Made by a program: the position numbers and the translations under genes. DNA of 64,000 nucleotides from Streptomyces sp. NBC_01276 (GTDB lineage: Bacteria; Actinomycetota; Actinomycetes; Streptomycetales; Streptomycetaceae): NCBI RefSeq assembly GCF_041435355.1, contig NZ_CP108442.1, forward strand, positions 7,624,501 to 7,688,500. The letters run 5' to 3'. The notes below the pieces were generated by a model, which saw only the letters and a program-made list of their open reading frames with translations, made no database searches and was not told the DNA's origin. Positions 51,530 through 59,995 of the stretch are shown here, piece by piece (positions within the stretch are counted from its first letter, which is position 1; each line of letters opens with the position of its first letter).

Positions 51530-53431
51530 TCAGGACTGTTTCGTCCAGCGCTGCGAGGCGTGTCCGGCGCAGGTGGAGGTCACCAGACCGCTGGTCATGC
51601 CCAGGTCGAGGCAGCCGCCGCCGAGGTCCGACCGCAGGCTGCCGTCCGCCCCCGACCGCCACACGCGCCCGACGTCCTGGGCACAGTCGCCGACGAAGAC
51701 GGCCTGGTTGAGACCGTTGGAGTACAGGCACTGCCCGGTCTGCTGGTTGGCCAGCTTGAAGCTGCCGTCGCCCCTGCCGCGAACCGTCCAGCGGGCCGTC
51801 GCGTCGGCGCAGTCCCCGGCGCTTGAGGCGCCGAAGACCTGGGTGACGCAGGTGCCGTCGTTGCCGTTGCGGTAGCGGCCCGTACCGGACGGGGCCGCAG
51901 GCGGTGCCGGCGGGACCTCGGGTGCCGTCGAGGCGCCACCGGCGGGAGGACGCGACGTGCCGCTCCCGCCCGCGTTCCCGCCGTTCCCGGAACCCCCCGA
52001 TCCGTCCTGGCCACCGGCGTTGCCCCCGGCCCCGGCCCCGGCCCCGGTGCCGGTCCCCGCGCCGCCCCCGGCCGCGGCCGCAGGAGCGCCCGTACCGGGA
52101 GGTGACGCGCCCGCCCCGCCGTCCGGGCCGGGCGATGCTCCGGGGGATCCCGAGGGCGCGGAGGGCCCGGGCGACGCCGCGCCCGACGGACCGGATCCCG
52201 ACGCCGACGGTGCCGCGCCCGCCGGGGCCGACAGGGAGGGGAGCGCAGTGCGCTCCGCCCCGGCCCGCGGTGAGGCGGTGTACGGAAGGTGCTGGATCGC
52301 CAGGGTCGTCCCGCCCGCGACCACCACGACGGGCAGGACGGCGAGGAACACACGGGTACGGCGGCGCCGACCGGGACGTTCCGGCCGCGAACCGGCCCCC
52401 GGGGTGACCTCCGGGGCGGCCTCCGCGCCGGGCGCCTTCTCCGGCTCCGTCCTCACCTCCGGCTCCGGCCCGGACGCGTCGCCGGACAACGGCAGCGTCG
52501 GTACGTCGAGTTCCTGTACCCGGGCCGCGAAGGCGGCCCGCTCGGCCAGCCGCTCGGCGATCGTTCCCGGCCACGGAGGTCCGTCGCCCGGCGCGTGCCG
52601 CGAGGCGCGTTCGAGGAGTTCGGCGGCCGTGGGCCGGCTCTCGGGATCCTTGTCGAGGCAGGAGGCGACCAGCTCGGCGAGGTCCGGATCCACCTCCCGC
52701 AACGGCTCCAGGCCGGGTTCCTCGTGCACGATGCGGTACAGCACACCGTGCCCCGACTCCTCACCGAACGGCGGCCGCCCGGAGGCCGCGTAGGCGAGGA
52801 CGGAACCGAGGGCGAACACGTCGGTGGCGCCGCTCACCGCCCGCTTGCCCGACGCCTGCTCGGGCGCCATGTAGGCGGGTGTGCCCACGACCATGCCGGT
52901 CCTGGTCAGCTGGCTCTGCTCGGCCGCCCGGGCCACGCCGAAGTCGATGAGGGTCAGCCCGTCGAGGGTCAGCATGACGTTCGACGGCTTCACGTCCCGG
53001 TGCACCATGTCCAGCGCGTGCACGGCCGCCAGGCCCGCCGCCGCCTCCCGCAGCAGCGCCCACAGGGCCGTCGCGGGCAGCGGGCCCCCGTTCAGTTCGA
53101 CGGCCTCCCGCAGGGTGAGGCCGGGCACGTACGAGGTCGCGAACCACGGCGGCCGTGCTTCGCGGTCGCTCGCGAGCAGCGGCGCGGTGGCACCGGCGGG
53201 CAGCCGGGCCAGGTTGTCGAGTTCGTGCCCGAAACGGCGCAGGAAGTCCGCGTCCTCCCCGACCACGGAGGCCAGCAGTTGTTTGACGGCGACGTACCGG
53301 CCCTCGTGGACCCCGAGGTACACCCGCCCCATCCCGCCGGCCCCGAGCCGGCCCGCCAGCGCGATCGCGCCGATCCGACGCGGGTCCTCCGCCTCCAGCG
53401 GCTCGGCCCCGCTCCCCCTCAGCTCCAACAC
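51530..53431 (-). CDS. Receptor-type Ser/Thr protein kinase with ricin-like ectodomain
   Basis: This 633-residue protein has a cytosolic Hanks-type kinase at about 18-285: GRLGAGGMGRVYLG (P-loop), VAVKQ (catalytic Lys), MVHRDVKPSNVMLT (catalytic Asp), LIDFGVARA, and the APE-type VGTPAYMAPEQAS. A single membrane helix lies near 365-385 (FLAVLPVVVVAGGTTLAI), then about 115 residues of Pro/Ser/Gly/Ala linker. The C-terminal domain (about 510-633) has CVTQVFGASSAGDCADATARWTVRG, QQTGQCLYSN and GGCLDLGMTSGLVTSTCAGHASQRW, a ricin-B-like trefoil with paired cysteines. The kinase therefore probably responds to a sugar or wall fragment outside. Divergent from the M20 peptidase gene. Confidence 0.87.
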   Translation of the reverse strand: MLELRGSGAEPLEAEDPRRIGAIALAGRLGAGGMGRVYLGVHEGRYVAVKQLLASVVGEDADFLRRFGHELDNLARLPAGATAPLLASDREARPPWFATSYVPGLTLREAVELNGGPLPATALWALLREAAAGLAAVHALDMVHRDVKPSNVMLTLDGLTLIDFGVARAAEQSQLTRTGMVVGTPAYMAPEQASGKRAVSGATDVFALGSVLAYAASGRPPFGEESGHGVLYRIVHEEPGLEPLREVDPDLAELVASCLDKDPESRPTAAELLERASRHAPGDGPPWPGTIAERLAERAAFAARVQELDVPTLPLSGDASGPEPEVRTEPEKAPGAEAAPEVTPGAGSRPERPGRRRRTRVFLAVLPVVVVAGGTTLAIQHLPYTASPRAGAERTALPSLSAPAGAAPSASGSGPSGAASPGPSAPSGSPGASPGPDGGAGASPPGTGAPAAAAGGGAGTGTGAGAGAGGNAGGQDGSGGSGNGGNAGGSGTSRPPAGGASTAPEVPPAPPAAPSGTGRYRNGNDGTCVTQVFGASSAGDCADATARWTVRGRGDGSFKLANQQTGQCLYSNGLNQAVFVGDCAQDVGRVWRSGADGSLRSDLGGGCLDLGMTSGLVTSTCAGHASQRWTKQS

Positions 53432-53614
53432 GTCAGCCCCGTAGCATCGGAATCAGTTGCCAGAAAGCTACCCGATGCCCCGGAAGGACCAACGAGGGTG
53501 TGGGGGAGCGCACTTGCGAGGGCCCGCGGGTACGCGCGGCACGGGGCCGCCGGCGCCGCGACACCCGCCGGGGCCAGGTCCGCGCGGCCGGGGCGCGCCA
53601 CGTATCCTTGGGGC

Positions 53615-54724
53615 ATGAGGATGCACAAGAGCGTCGACGTGCGGGTCGACTCGATGCTCGACGACTTGCGGACGCTGGTCGAGGTCGAGTCACCGTCGCG
53701 TGATCTCGACGCCCTGGGCGCGTCGGCCAAGACGGTGGCGGAGGTCATCGAGGGCCGCCTGGGCGGGCGGGCCGTCCTGGTGGAGAGCGAGGCCGGGCCG
53801 CACGTGCACTGGTCCGGCGGAGGCGTTCCCCGGGTGCTGATCCTCGGCCACCACGACACGGTGTTCCCGCTGGGCACGCTGGAGCGGCGGCCGTTCCGCG
53901 TGGCGGACGGGCGCGCGACGGGACCCGGCGTCTTCGACATGCTCGGCGGACTGGTGCAGGCCGTGCACGGACTGGCCGCGCTGGACGACCTGTCGGGCGT
54001 GGAGATCCTGGTGACCGCCGACGAAGAGGTCGGTTCCGGATCCTCCCGCGCGCTGATCGAGGAGCGGGCCCGCGCCTGCGGTGCGGTGCTGGTGTTCGAG
54101 GGCGCGGCCGACGGCGGGGGACTCAAGACCGGCCGCAAGGGGTGCGGCACCTTCCAGGTGTCCATCACCGGCCGGGCCTCGCACGCCGGGCTGGAGCCCG
54201 CGGCCGGGGTGAACGCGCTGGTCGAGGCGGCCCACCAGGTACTGGACATCGCCGCGCTGAACCGGCCGGAGGCCGGGACGACCGTGACGCCGACCGTGGC
54301 ATCGGCCGGGACCCTGGACAACGTGGTTCCGGCGGAGGCGACCGTGATCGTCGACGTACGGGTCGAGTCGAACGCGGAGAAGGAGCGGATCGAGTCGGCG
54401 TTCGCCGCACTGGTCCCGCACCTGGACGAGGCGCGGATCTCGGTCCGGGGCGCCGTGGGCCGGCCCCCGATGCCGGAATCGGCCTCGGCGGAACTCTTCG
54501 AGGTGGCCCGGCGCCTCCAGCCGGGCATCGAGGGCAAGGCCGTCGGCGGCGGCAGCGACGGCAACTTCACGGCGGCACTGGGCGTACCCACCCTCGACGG
54601 GCTGGGGGCGGTCGGCGGCGGCGCCCACGCCGATCACGAATACCTGGTGGTCGACGCCATGGTGCCGCGCGCCCACCTCGTCACGGGGCTGGTCGAGGCG
54701 ATCCGCGCCTCCCGGGAGGCGTGA
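53615..54724 (+). CDS. M20-family metallopeptidase (glutamate carboxypeptidase-like)
   Basis: This 369-residue cytosolic enzyme has the M20 di-zinc layout: LGHHDTVFPLGTLERRPF (His and Asp ligands), GPGVFDMLGGLVQ (bridging Asp), TADEEVGSGSSRALIEE (catalytic Glu pair), a dimerisation domain beginning ITGRASHAGLEPAAGVNAL, and the closing GGGSDGNFTAALGVPTLDGLGAVGGGAHADHEY with the last His. Carboxypeptidase G2-type members remove C-terminal glutamate or related residues. A -10-like TATCCT at 53603-53608 sits 6 nt before ATG 53615 with no ribosome site, so the message may be leaderless. Confidence 0.88.
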   Translation: MRMHKSVDVRVDSMLDDLRTLVEVESPSRDLDALGASAKTVAEVIEGRLGGRAVLVESEAGPHVHWSGGGVPRVLILGHHDTVFPLGTLERRPFRVADGRATGPGVFDMLGGLVQAVHGLAALDDLSGVEILVTADEEVGSGSSRALIEERARACGAVLVFEGAADGGGLKTGRKGCGTFQVSITGRASHAGLEPAAGVNALVEAAHQVLDIAALNRPEAGTTVTPTVASAGTLDNVVPAEATVIVDVRVESNAEKERIESAFAALVPHLDEARISVRGAVGRPPMPESASAELFEVARRLQPGIEGKAVGGGSDGNFTAALGVPTLDGLGAVGGGAHADHEYLVVDAMVPRAHLVTGLVEAIRASREA

Positions 54725-54997
54725 GCGCGCCACCTCCGGGCGCCGGACACGGCCCGGCGGGTGACGCCCGCTGCGCCGATGTGGGGTAGCTCCGTTGACA
54801 GCCCACCGCCCACGTGCGAAAACATCAGTAGGCCGTCTACGGCCCGTGCCCCGCACGACGTGCGACAGCCACCTCGACACGCGCTCGCCGCCCACGCGCC
54901 GGGCCCGCCGAGCCCGCCGCGTCGGATCCCCCGCCCCGCACCTGAGACCGCCGACCAGGGCACACACCACCGCATTTCGTGAACGAACGGTTTCCCT

Positions 54998-55531
54998 ATG
55001 ACCATGTTGCCCGCATCGCGCGTCGCCGGACGGACCTGGACGGTCCGCCTGACCGGCCACGCGGACCACACCGTCTCCGTCACCTGCAGCACGGGGGCGT
55101 GCCGTATGCCGCCCCGTTCCAAGGACACCGTGGCCATGCGGCGCTTCGCCGCCGAGCACATCAGGGCGCACGCCCGGCTGGCCACCGTACGTCCGAACGC
55201 CGCGTGTGCCTGCCGCGCGGCCGACTGCTCCTACCACGAGGACAGCCGGGCGTCCTGCACCGGATCGCCCCTGCTCGTCCTCATCCACAACCCGGCCGTG
55301 GGGCAGGTCTGGACGCTCGCCGAAATCTGCCAGGCCTGCGCACGCCTCATCCACCACATCACCGTCCTCGGGCGGGCCCAGGGCCAGGCGCCCGCGCCGA
55401 GGACGCAGCCCTCGGCCGAATCCGCCCCGGCGCGCGTGGCCGTGGCCGGCGGGTTCTCCTCGCCGGAGGCGGCCCCGGAGGCCGTCCCGCGCCGCCGCCC
55501 CCAGCGCGGCGGCCCCCGCCGCGCGCGCTGA
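54998..55531 (+). CDS. Cys-rich hypothetical protein
   Basis: This 177-residue protein is not recognised. Its first 125 residues hold about nine cysteines in clusters (VTCSTGACRM, ACACRAADCSYHED, ICQACARLIHH) with nearby histidines, suggesting one or two structural zinc sites. The last 45 residues are Ala/Pro/Arg-rich and probably disordered. There is no signal peptide. The ribosome site before ATG 54998 is poor, so the start is uncertain. A consensus-like TTGACA lies about 200 bp upstream (54795-54800) within a 273-bp gene-free stretch. Confidence 0.6.
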   Translation: MTMLPASRVAGRTWTVRLTGHADHTVSVTCSTGACRMPPRSKDTVAMRRFAAEHIRAHARLATVRPNAACACRAADCSYHEDSRASCTGSPLLVLIHNPAVGQVWTLAEICQACARLIHHITVLGRAQGQAPAPRTQPSAESAPARVAVAGGFSSPEAAPEAVPRRRPQRGGPRRAR

Positions 55532-55600
55532 CGCGGGCCGCTCGCGCGGCGGGGGGACAGCGGGCGGCGGCTTCGGCGCCGCGGCGTGGGCCCGTCGGCG

Positions 55601-56785
55601 TCAGCCCGTGGGCGTGGGCGTCGCCGTGGGCGCGGCCGTGCGGCGGGCGAGGGCGTCCGAGGTCCGGACCGTCATGTAGAGCGAGGCCACGAGGGTGAGC
55701 ACGAGGACGGCGCCCAGGGCGAAGACGCCGCCGCTCGACACGGCGGCCTCGCTGCCCGCCTCGTTGCGGGCCGAGCCGCCGAGGAAGGGGACGACGGCGA
55801 GGACGGCGATCCCCAGGGCGACCTCGCCCCAGATCACCTTCGGGAAGTGCCGCAGCGTCAGGTGCGTGAGCGAGGTCCGGTCGTCGTCGCGGCGGGCCTT
55901 GACGATGCGGGGCATGAGCCAGAACTGGTTGACGCCGCCGGCCGTGACCATGCCGAGGACCAGGAGGATCTTGACGAGGAGGAAGAGCCCGTAGGTCGTC
56001 GTCCACAGCTGGCTGACGGCCCCGACGTGCTTCCAGCTCATCCACAGGCCGGAGGTGAACACCGCGCCGACGCAGATCAGGGCGACGAGGGAGAAGCGCC
56101 GCCAGATGTCGGCCCAGAGCGCGCCGGCGTTCTCGCCCAGCCGGCCGCGGGAGGCGGAGAGCGCCGCGAGGAGCGCGAGGCCGCCGATCCACACCACGCC
56201 GCTGATGATGTGGGCCTGGCCGAAGACGAGGTCCAGGACCTTGTCCGCGTCCTTCGGCTTGGTGGCCGGGACCGCCGCGACGAGGGTGATCGCGAGCGTC
56301 AGGGGCAGCGCGGTGAGGACCAGGGCGTCCGTGTGCCGGCGTGCCTTGGGGAGGAACAGGGCGATCAGGACGGCCGCGGCGAGGACCAGCACGACGTTCT
56401 GGACGAGGTAGAGCGTGCCCTGGGCGATCCACGCCCCCTTCCCGGCGGGCGCCGTGAGGAAGTCCGCGATCCTGCCCGGAGCGAGGGCGTCACCGAACGG
56501 CATGCCCTTGCCGGAGCGGGCCACCCGGCCCGCGAGCTGGAAGTAGCCCGCGACGAGCAGGACGACTCCGGCCCAGGCCAGGTAGCCGGCGGTTCTGTGT
56601 CTGGTCACCTCGGCGTCCTCGTGCGGGACGTCGGCCCCCTTCAGGGCGGGGCGCACCGACGCGGCGTACGTCACCGTCGCGCCGATGGTTGCGCAGAGGC
56701 CGGCGAAGTAGCCGCTCTTGGTGAGGACGCGCCACAGGGGAGGTGTGGTGTAGCCGGTCGAGGCAGCCAGGTGTATGAGATTCAT
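55601..56785 (-). CDS. CopD-type membrane protein
   Basis: This 394-residue protein has about nine hydrophobic segments. The CopD-domain core is visible as HIISGVVWIGGLALLAAL, WRRFSLVALICVGAVFTSGLWMSWKHVG, LWTTTYGLFLLVKILLVLGMVTAGGVNQFWLMPRI and HLTLRHFPKVIWGEVALGIAVLAVVPFL. CopD proteins are linked to copper uptake, and conserved His/Met/Trp residues may handle a metal or haem. An iron-box-like sequence directly abuts the start codon and covers a -10-like TAGCCT seven bases before the ATG, so iron-dependent repression of a leaderless message is likely. Confidence 0.85.
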   Translation of the reverse strand: MNLIHLAASTGYTTPPLWRVLTKSGYFAGLCATIGATVTYAASVRPALKGADVPHEDAEVTRHRTAGYLAWAGVVLLVAGYFQLAGRVARSGKGMPFGDALAPGRIADFLTAPAGKGAWIAQGTLYLVQNVVLVLAAAVLIALFLPKARRHTDALVLTALPLTLAITLVAAVPATKPKDADKVLDLVFGQAHIISGVVWIGGLALLAALSASRGRLGENAGALWADIWRRFSLVALICVGAVFTSGLWMSWKHVGAVSQLWTTTYGLFLLVKILLVLGMVTAGGVNQFWLMPRIVKARRDDDRTSLTHLTLRHFPKVIWGEVALGIAVLAVVPFLGGSARNEAGSEAAVSSGGVFALGAVLVLTLVASLYMTVRTSDALARRTAAPTATPTPTG

Positions 56786-56804
56786 AAAGGGCAGGCTAAC
56801 CTAA
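56786..56804 (-). promoter_or_regulatory. Iron box (DmdR/IdeR-type) overlapping copD promoter
   Basis: Read on the minus strand, TTAGGTTAGCCTGCCCTTT agrees with the consensus TTAGGTTAGGCTAACCTAA at 14 of 19 positions, with one arm perfect. It lies immediately upstream of the ATG of the CopD-type gene. Confidence 0.65.
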
Positions 56805-57004
56805 GTTCCAACGGTTTCCGGCAGATGGGTTCAAGCCGTTATCTGATGAATCATCCGCAGTTGTGCGGGGCCGGCGGTTTGCTCCGCGGCCGGATCGGTG
56901 TGGTGTGGTTTGGGCCGGAAACCTGCTATCGGGAACGGATGTTCGGGCCGTACTAATTGCTCCTGGCCCGACCGGCCGTCCATCACCCGAAGGAGTCACC
57001 ACCC

Positions 57005-57373
57005 ATGACCCGCCTCCGCACCACCGGCATGGCCCTGGCCGGCGCCGCAGCGATGTTCGCCCTGACCGCGGCCCCCGCCCAGGCGGCCCCCGGGGACGTC
57101 ACGACCTCCTGCGCGAGCGTGGTCACGCCCACCGGCTACGTCGACGTGAGCTGGGGGTACAGCGCGAGCTGCGGCACGCAGAGCTTCAACCCGAACATCA
57201 AGCAGATCAAGCAGCTGACCGGCCTCCCCGTCGGCACGGTGGTCCAGGCCTGCGCCTCCACCTACCAGCCCGTCGGCTGGATCCAGACCGGCTCGTACTA
57301 CAGCGGCAGCTGCGTCTACGCCGCGAACGGCGGCTTCAACAACAACGCGTGGACGTTGAAGCGCGTCTCCTGA
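57005..57373 (+). CDS. Small secreted Cys-containing protein
   Basis: This 122-residue protein has a clear signal peptide (about 1-27, ending APAQAAPG). The mature 95 residues are rich in Ser, Tyr, Asn and Gly with four cysteines (TTSCASV, SASCGTQ, VQACAST, SGSCVYA), probably two disulfides. I do not recognise the family. GAAGGAG (56990-56996) is the ribosome site. It stands alone, with a strong terminator after it, and may be a small secreted effector or surface protein. Confidence 0.75.
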   Translation: MTRLRTTGMALAGAAAMFALTAAPAQAAPGDVTTSCASVVTPTGYVDVSWGYSASCGTQSFNPNIKQIKQLTGLPVGTVVQACASTYQPVGWIQTGSYYSGSCVYAANGGFNNNAWTLKRVS

Positions 57374-57387
57374 CCCCGTCGACGCGC

Positions 57388-57427
57388 CGGCGCCCGCCCC
57401 CTCCGGTGACGGAGGGGGCGGGCGCCG
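57388..57427. terminator. Bidirectional terminator, 17-bp stem
   Basis: CGGCGCCCGCCCCCTCC (57388-57404) and its exact complement (57411-57427), loop GGTGAC, between convergent genes. Confidence 0.8.
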
Positions 57428-57473
57428 ATGCGTGGGGCGGGCGCGGAGCGGCGTCCGCTGCGCACCGTCCCGG

Positions 57474-58412
57474 TCAGTCGCGGACGTCCGGGACCGGATC
57501 CGCGCTGCTGCGCTGGAGCGCGGCCTTGGAGCCGGCGGCCGCGCCGAGGGCCCAGTCGGACAGGGCCATGGAGTCGGCGTAGCGTTCCTCGTCGTTCAGC
57601 AGGACGCCGATGATCGTCTTGCCGTTGCGGTTCACCGCGAAGACGAGGCACTTGCCCGCCGCCGTGCCGGTGCCGGTCTTGACGCCGATCGCGCCCGGGT
57701 AGCCGTATCCGGTGGGGCGCGGTTGCACCAGGAGGTTGGTGTTGCTCCAGGTGCCGAGGGCGGAGGTGCCGCCGCTGCTGTACGACGTGGTCTTCACCAG
57801 GCTCTGGAACAGGGTGTTGGTCATCGCGTACCGGGTGAGCCTGGCGAGGTCGCGCGGGGTGGTGCGGTTGTTCCCGGTCGGTGAGATGCCGTCGAAGGTG
57901 TCGTAGAGGGTGTTGGTCATGCCCAGTGCCTTCGCCTTGGCGTTCATCTTCGCGATGAAGTCCGCCTTGCGGGCGGCGATGGTGGAGCCCGAGCCGAACG
58001 TGTCCGCGAGCGCGTACGCCGCGTCGCAGCCCGAGGGCAGCATCATGGCGTACAGCAGCTGACGGACCGTCGGGGTGGCGCCCGCCTTGAGCTGGGCCGA
58101 ACTCGCCCCTTCCCGGTAGACGTAATCGAGGTACTCCTGCTTGACGGTGACCCTCCGGTCGAGGTTCAGGCCGGGCAGGGTGGTCACCACCGCCGCCGTC
58201 ATGATCTTCGTGGTGCTTGCCATCTGGCGCCTGGTGTCGGGGGCCTTGGAGGTGAGCGTGGCCCCGGAGGACGCGTCGAGGAGGAAGGCGCCGGCGGCGG
58301 TGAGGGGCGGCGCGGCGGCGGCGTGGGCCGGCACGGACACCGTGAGCAGGGCTCCGGCGGCGATGGTGACGGCGAGTGCCCCGCGTGCGCGGCGGAGCAG
58401 ATGTGTGATCAA
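57474..58412 (-). CDS. D-alanyl-D-alanine carboxypeptidase (S11)
   Basis: This exported protein of about 312 residues is a penicillin-binding enzyme of low mass that trims the terminal D-Ala from peptidoglycan stems. Signal peptide about 1-30. Active-site motifs are STTKIM (SxxK), PSGCDAAYALA (SxN position reads SGC, a variant common in streptomycete homologues) and VKTGTGTAAG (KTG). TTG 58412 is selected since the signal peptide begins there and GGGGG lies 6 nt upstream; the frame upstream has no leader-like sequence. There is no obvious C-terminal anchor. Confidence 0.88.
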   Translation of the reverse strand: MITHLLRRARGALAVTIAAGALLTVSVPAHAAAAPPLTAAGAFLLDASSGATLTSKAPDTRRQMASTTKIMTAAVVTTLPGLNLDRRVTVKQEYLDYVYREGASSAQLKAGATPTVRQLLYAMMLPSGCDAAYALADTFGSGSTIAARKADFIAKMNAKAKALGMTNTLYDTFDGISPTGNNRTTPRDLARLTRYAMTNTLFQSLVKTTSYSSGGTSALGTWSNTNLLVQPRPTGYGYPGAIGVKTGTGTAAGKCLVFAVNRNGKTIIGVLLNDEERYADSMALSDWALGAAAGSKAALQRSSADPVPDVRD

Positions 58413-58701
58413 GTCGGCCCCCGTGGTGGGAGAAGAGAGGGAGGGGCGGAGCGCCGCTGCGCCCGCGCCCACCGGGAGGGTACGCAGTCGGGCGCGGTCT
58501 TGGGCATACCGCTGCACCGGCGGATCCGGATCGGGCCCCCGCGGAGCTCCGTTCGCCGAAAGGGCGACCGCTGTCCGCATGAACTTTCGGGATGTCCGGA
58601 CCGGGGTGCCGGGGGCCCCCGCGCTCGACCGGTACCTCTGGTGCGTCGTGACGGTGGCTGCCCGGCAGCCGGCCCCGGAACCGAGGATGAGGGAACCGCA
58701 C

Positions 58702-59877
58702 ATGAAGAACCGACTCCTGCTCGCCGGATCCGCCGTGGTGGCGGGCGTCGGCCTGTGCGCCGCGCCGGCCCCCGCCGCGGCGGCGCCGGCCCCGCTGAGC
58801 ATCGGCGTGGCATGCGGTGACTCCGCGGGACTCGTCACCGCGGTCAACCGGGCGAACGCCCGGCCCGAAGGCGCCACGATCACCCTGGCGGAGAACTGCG
58901 CCTACCGCTTCGAGGACGGCTACGGGAACTCGGGCACCGCCCTGCCCGCCGTCACGGGCAGGATCTCCCTCATCGGCGAGCACACGACCCTGATCCGCTC
59001 CGTACGCGGGGGAGTGCCCCGCTTCCGGATCCTCGCGGTGAACGAGCGCGGCCGGCTCACCCTGAAGGGCGTCACCGTGACCGGCGGCCACACCGACGGC
59101 GACGGCGGCGGCATCGCCAACGAGGGAACGCTGTGGGTGGAGAACAGCAAGGTCGTCGGCAACCGGGCCGGCGGGGACGGCGGGGGCATCTCCAACGAGG
59201 GCGGCGAGGTGACGCTCGTCCACAGCGAGGTGCTCACCAACGTGGCCACCTCCACCGCCACTTCCGCATCGTCCGGATCCGGCCACGGCGGCGGCGTCGA
59301 CAACGGCGGGACCGGCCTGCTCACGCTCAGGAAGAGCATCGTCGCGGGCAACACGGCGGACGGGGACGGCGGCGGCGTGCGGAACCGGGGCACGCTGATC
59401 GTCGAGTCCAGTCACTTCAAGCAGAACGAGGCCCGCGACGCCGGCGGAGCCATCGGCAACCTGGGCTCCGCCCGGATCGAGGACAGCAGGTTCCTGGAGA
59501 ACCGTGCGGGCCTCGACGGCGGAGCCGTGGACAACGGCGGGATCGCGACGCTGGAAGTCCACGGGACGGCCTTCGTGGACAACAAGGCGGGCAGGGACGG
59601 CGGCGCCCTCGGCAACGAAGGCGCCGCGATGCTGAAGGAGAGCGAGGTCGAGGGGAACCAGGCCGGCCGGGACGGCGGAGGCATCCGCAACCTCCAGGAA
59701 GAGGGCTCCGTGTCCACCCGCCTGACGCTCGACCACACGAACGTCTCGGAGAACCGCGCCGCCCGCACCGGCGGCGGCACGCACAACTCGGCCGGGGCCG
59801 AGGTGGTCCTCACGGAGAGCGACATCACCGGCAACGCGCCGGCGAACTGCGCCGGCACGGTACCCGGCTGCTCCTGA
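58702..59877 (+). CDS. Secreted parallel beta-helix protein with GGxxxN repeats
   Basis: This 391-residue protein has a signal peptide (about 1-28). The mature part begins like right-handed beta-helix proteins (SIGVACGDSAGLVTAVNRAN...ITLAENCAYRF). It then carries about eight repeats of the polymorphic-membrane-protein type: GDGGGIANEG, GDGGGISNEG, GHGGGVDNGG, GDGGGVRNRG, DAGGAIGNLG, LDGGAVDNGG, RDGGALGNEG and RDGGGIRN. Each is followed by a strand and a VxxNxA turn. No catalytic motif is visible. Related streptomycete proteins are presumed adhesive or polysaccharide-interacting (inference). Start ATG 58702 follows GAGGG. Confidence 0.8.
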   Translation: MKNRLLLAGSAVVAGVGLCAAPAPAAAAPAPLSIGVACGDSAGLVTAVNRANARPEGATITLAENCAYRFEDGYGNSGTALPAVTGRISLIGEHTTLIRSVRGGVPRFRILAVNERGRLTLKGVTVTGGHTDGDGGGIANEGTLWVENSKVVGNRAGGDGGGISNEGGEVTLVHSEVLTNVATSTATSASSGSGHGGGVDNGGTGLLTLRKSIVAGNTADGDGGGVRNRGTLIVESSHFKQNEARDAGGAIGNLGSARIEDSRFLENRAGLDGGAVDNGGIATLEVHGTAFVDNKAGRDGGALGNEGAAMLKESEVEGNQAGRDGGGIRNLQEEGSVSTRLTLDHTNVSENRAARTGGGTHNSAGAEVVLTESDITGNAPANCAGTVPGCS

Positions 59878-59886
59878 CGCCGGCCC

Positions 59887-59923
59887 GGGGGGAACCGGCC
59901 GCTCCGGGCCGCCGGTTCCCCCC
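59887..59923 (+). terminator. Terminator after beta-helix gene
   Basis: GGGGGGAACCGGC (59887-59899) and exact complement (59911-59923) with an 11-nt loop, 10 bp after the stop codon. Confidence 0.75.
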
Positions 59924-59995
59924 CCCGTGCCGGGGCCGCCGTGCCCCGGCACGGAACGGCGGGTTAACGTATCCCTTCATTCGAAGGGGACTGTG

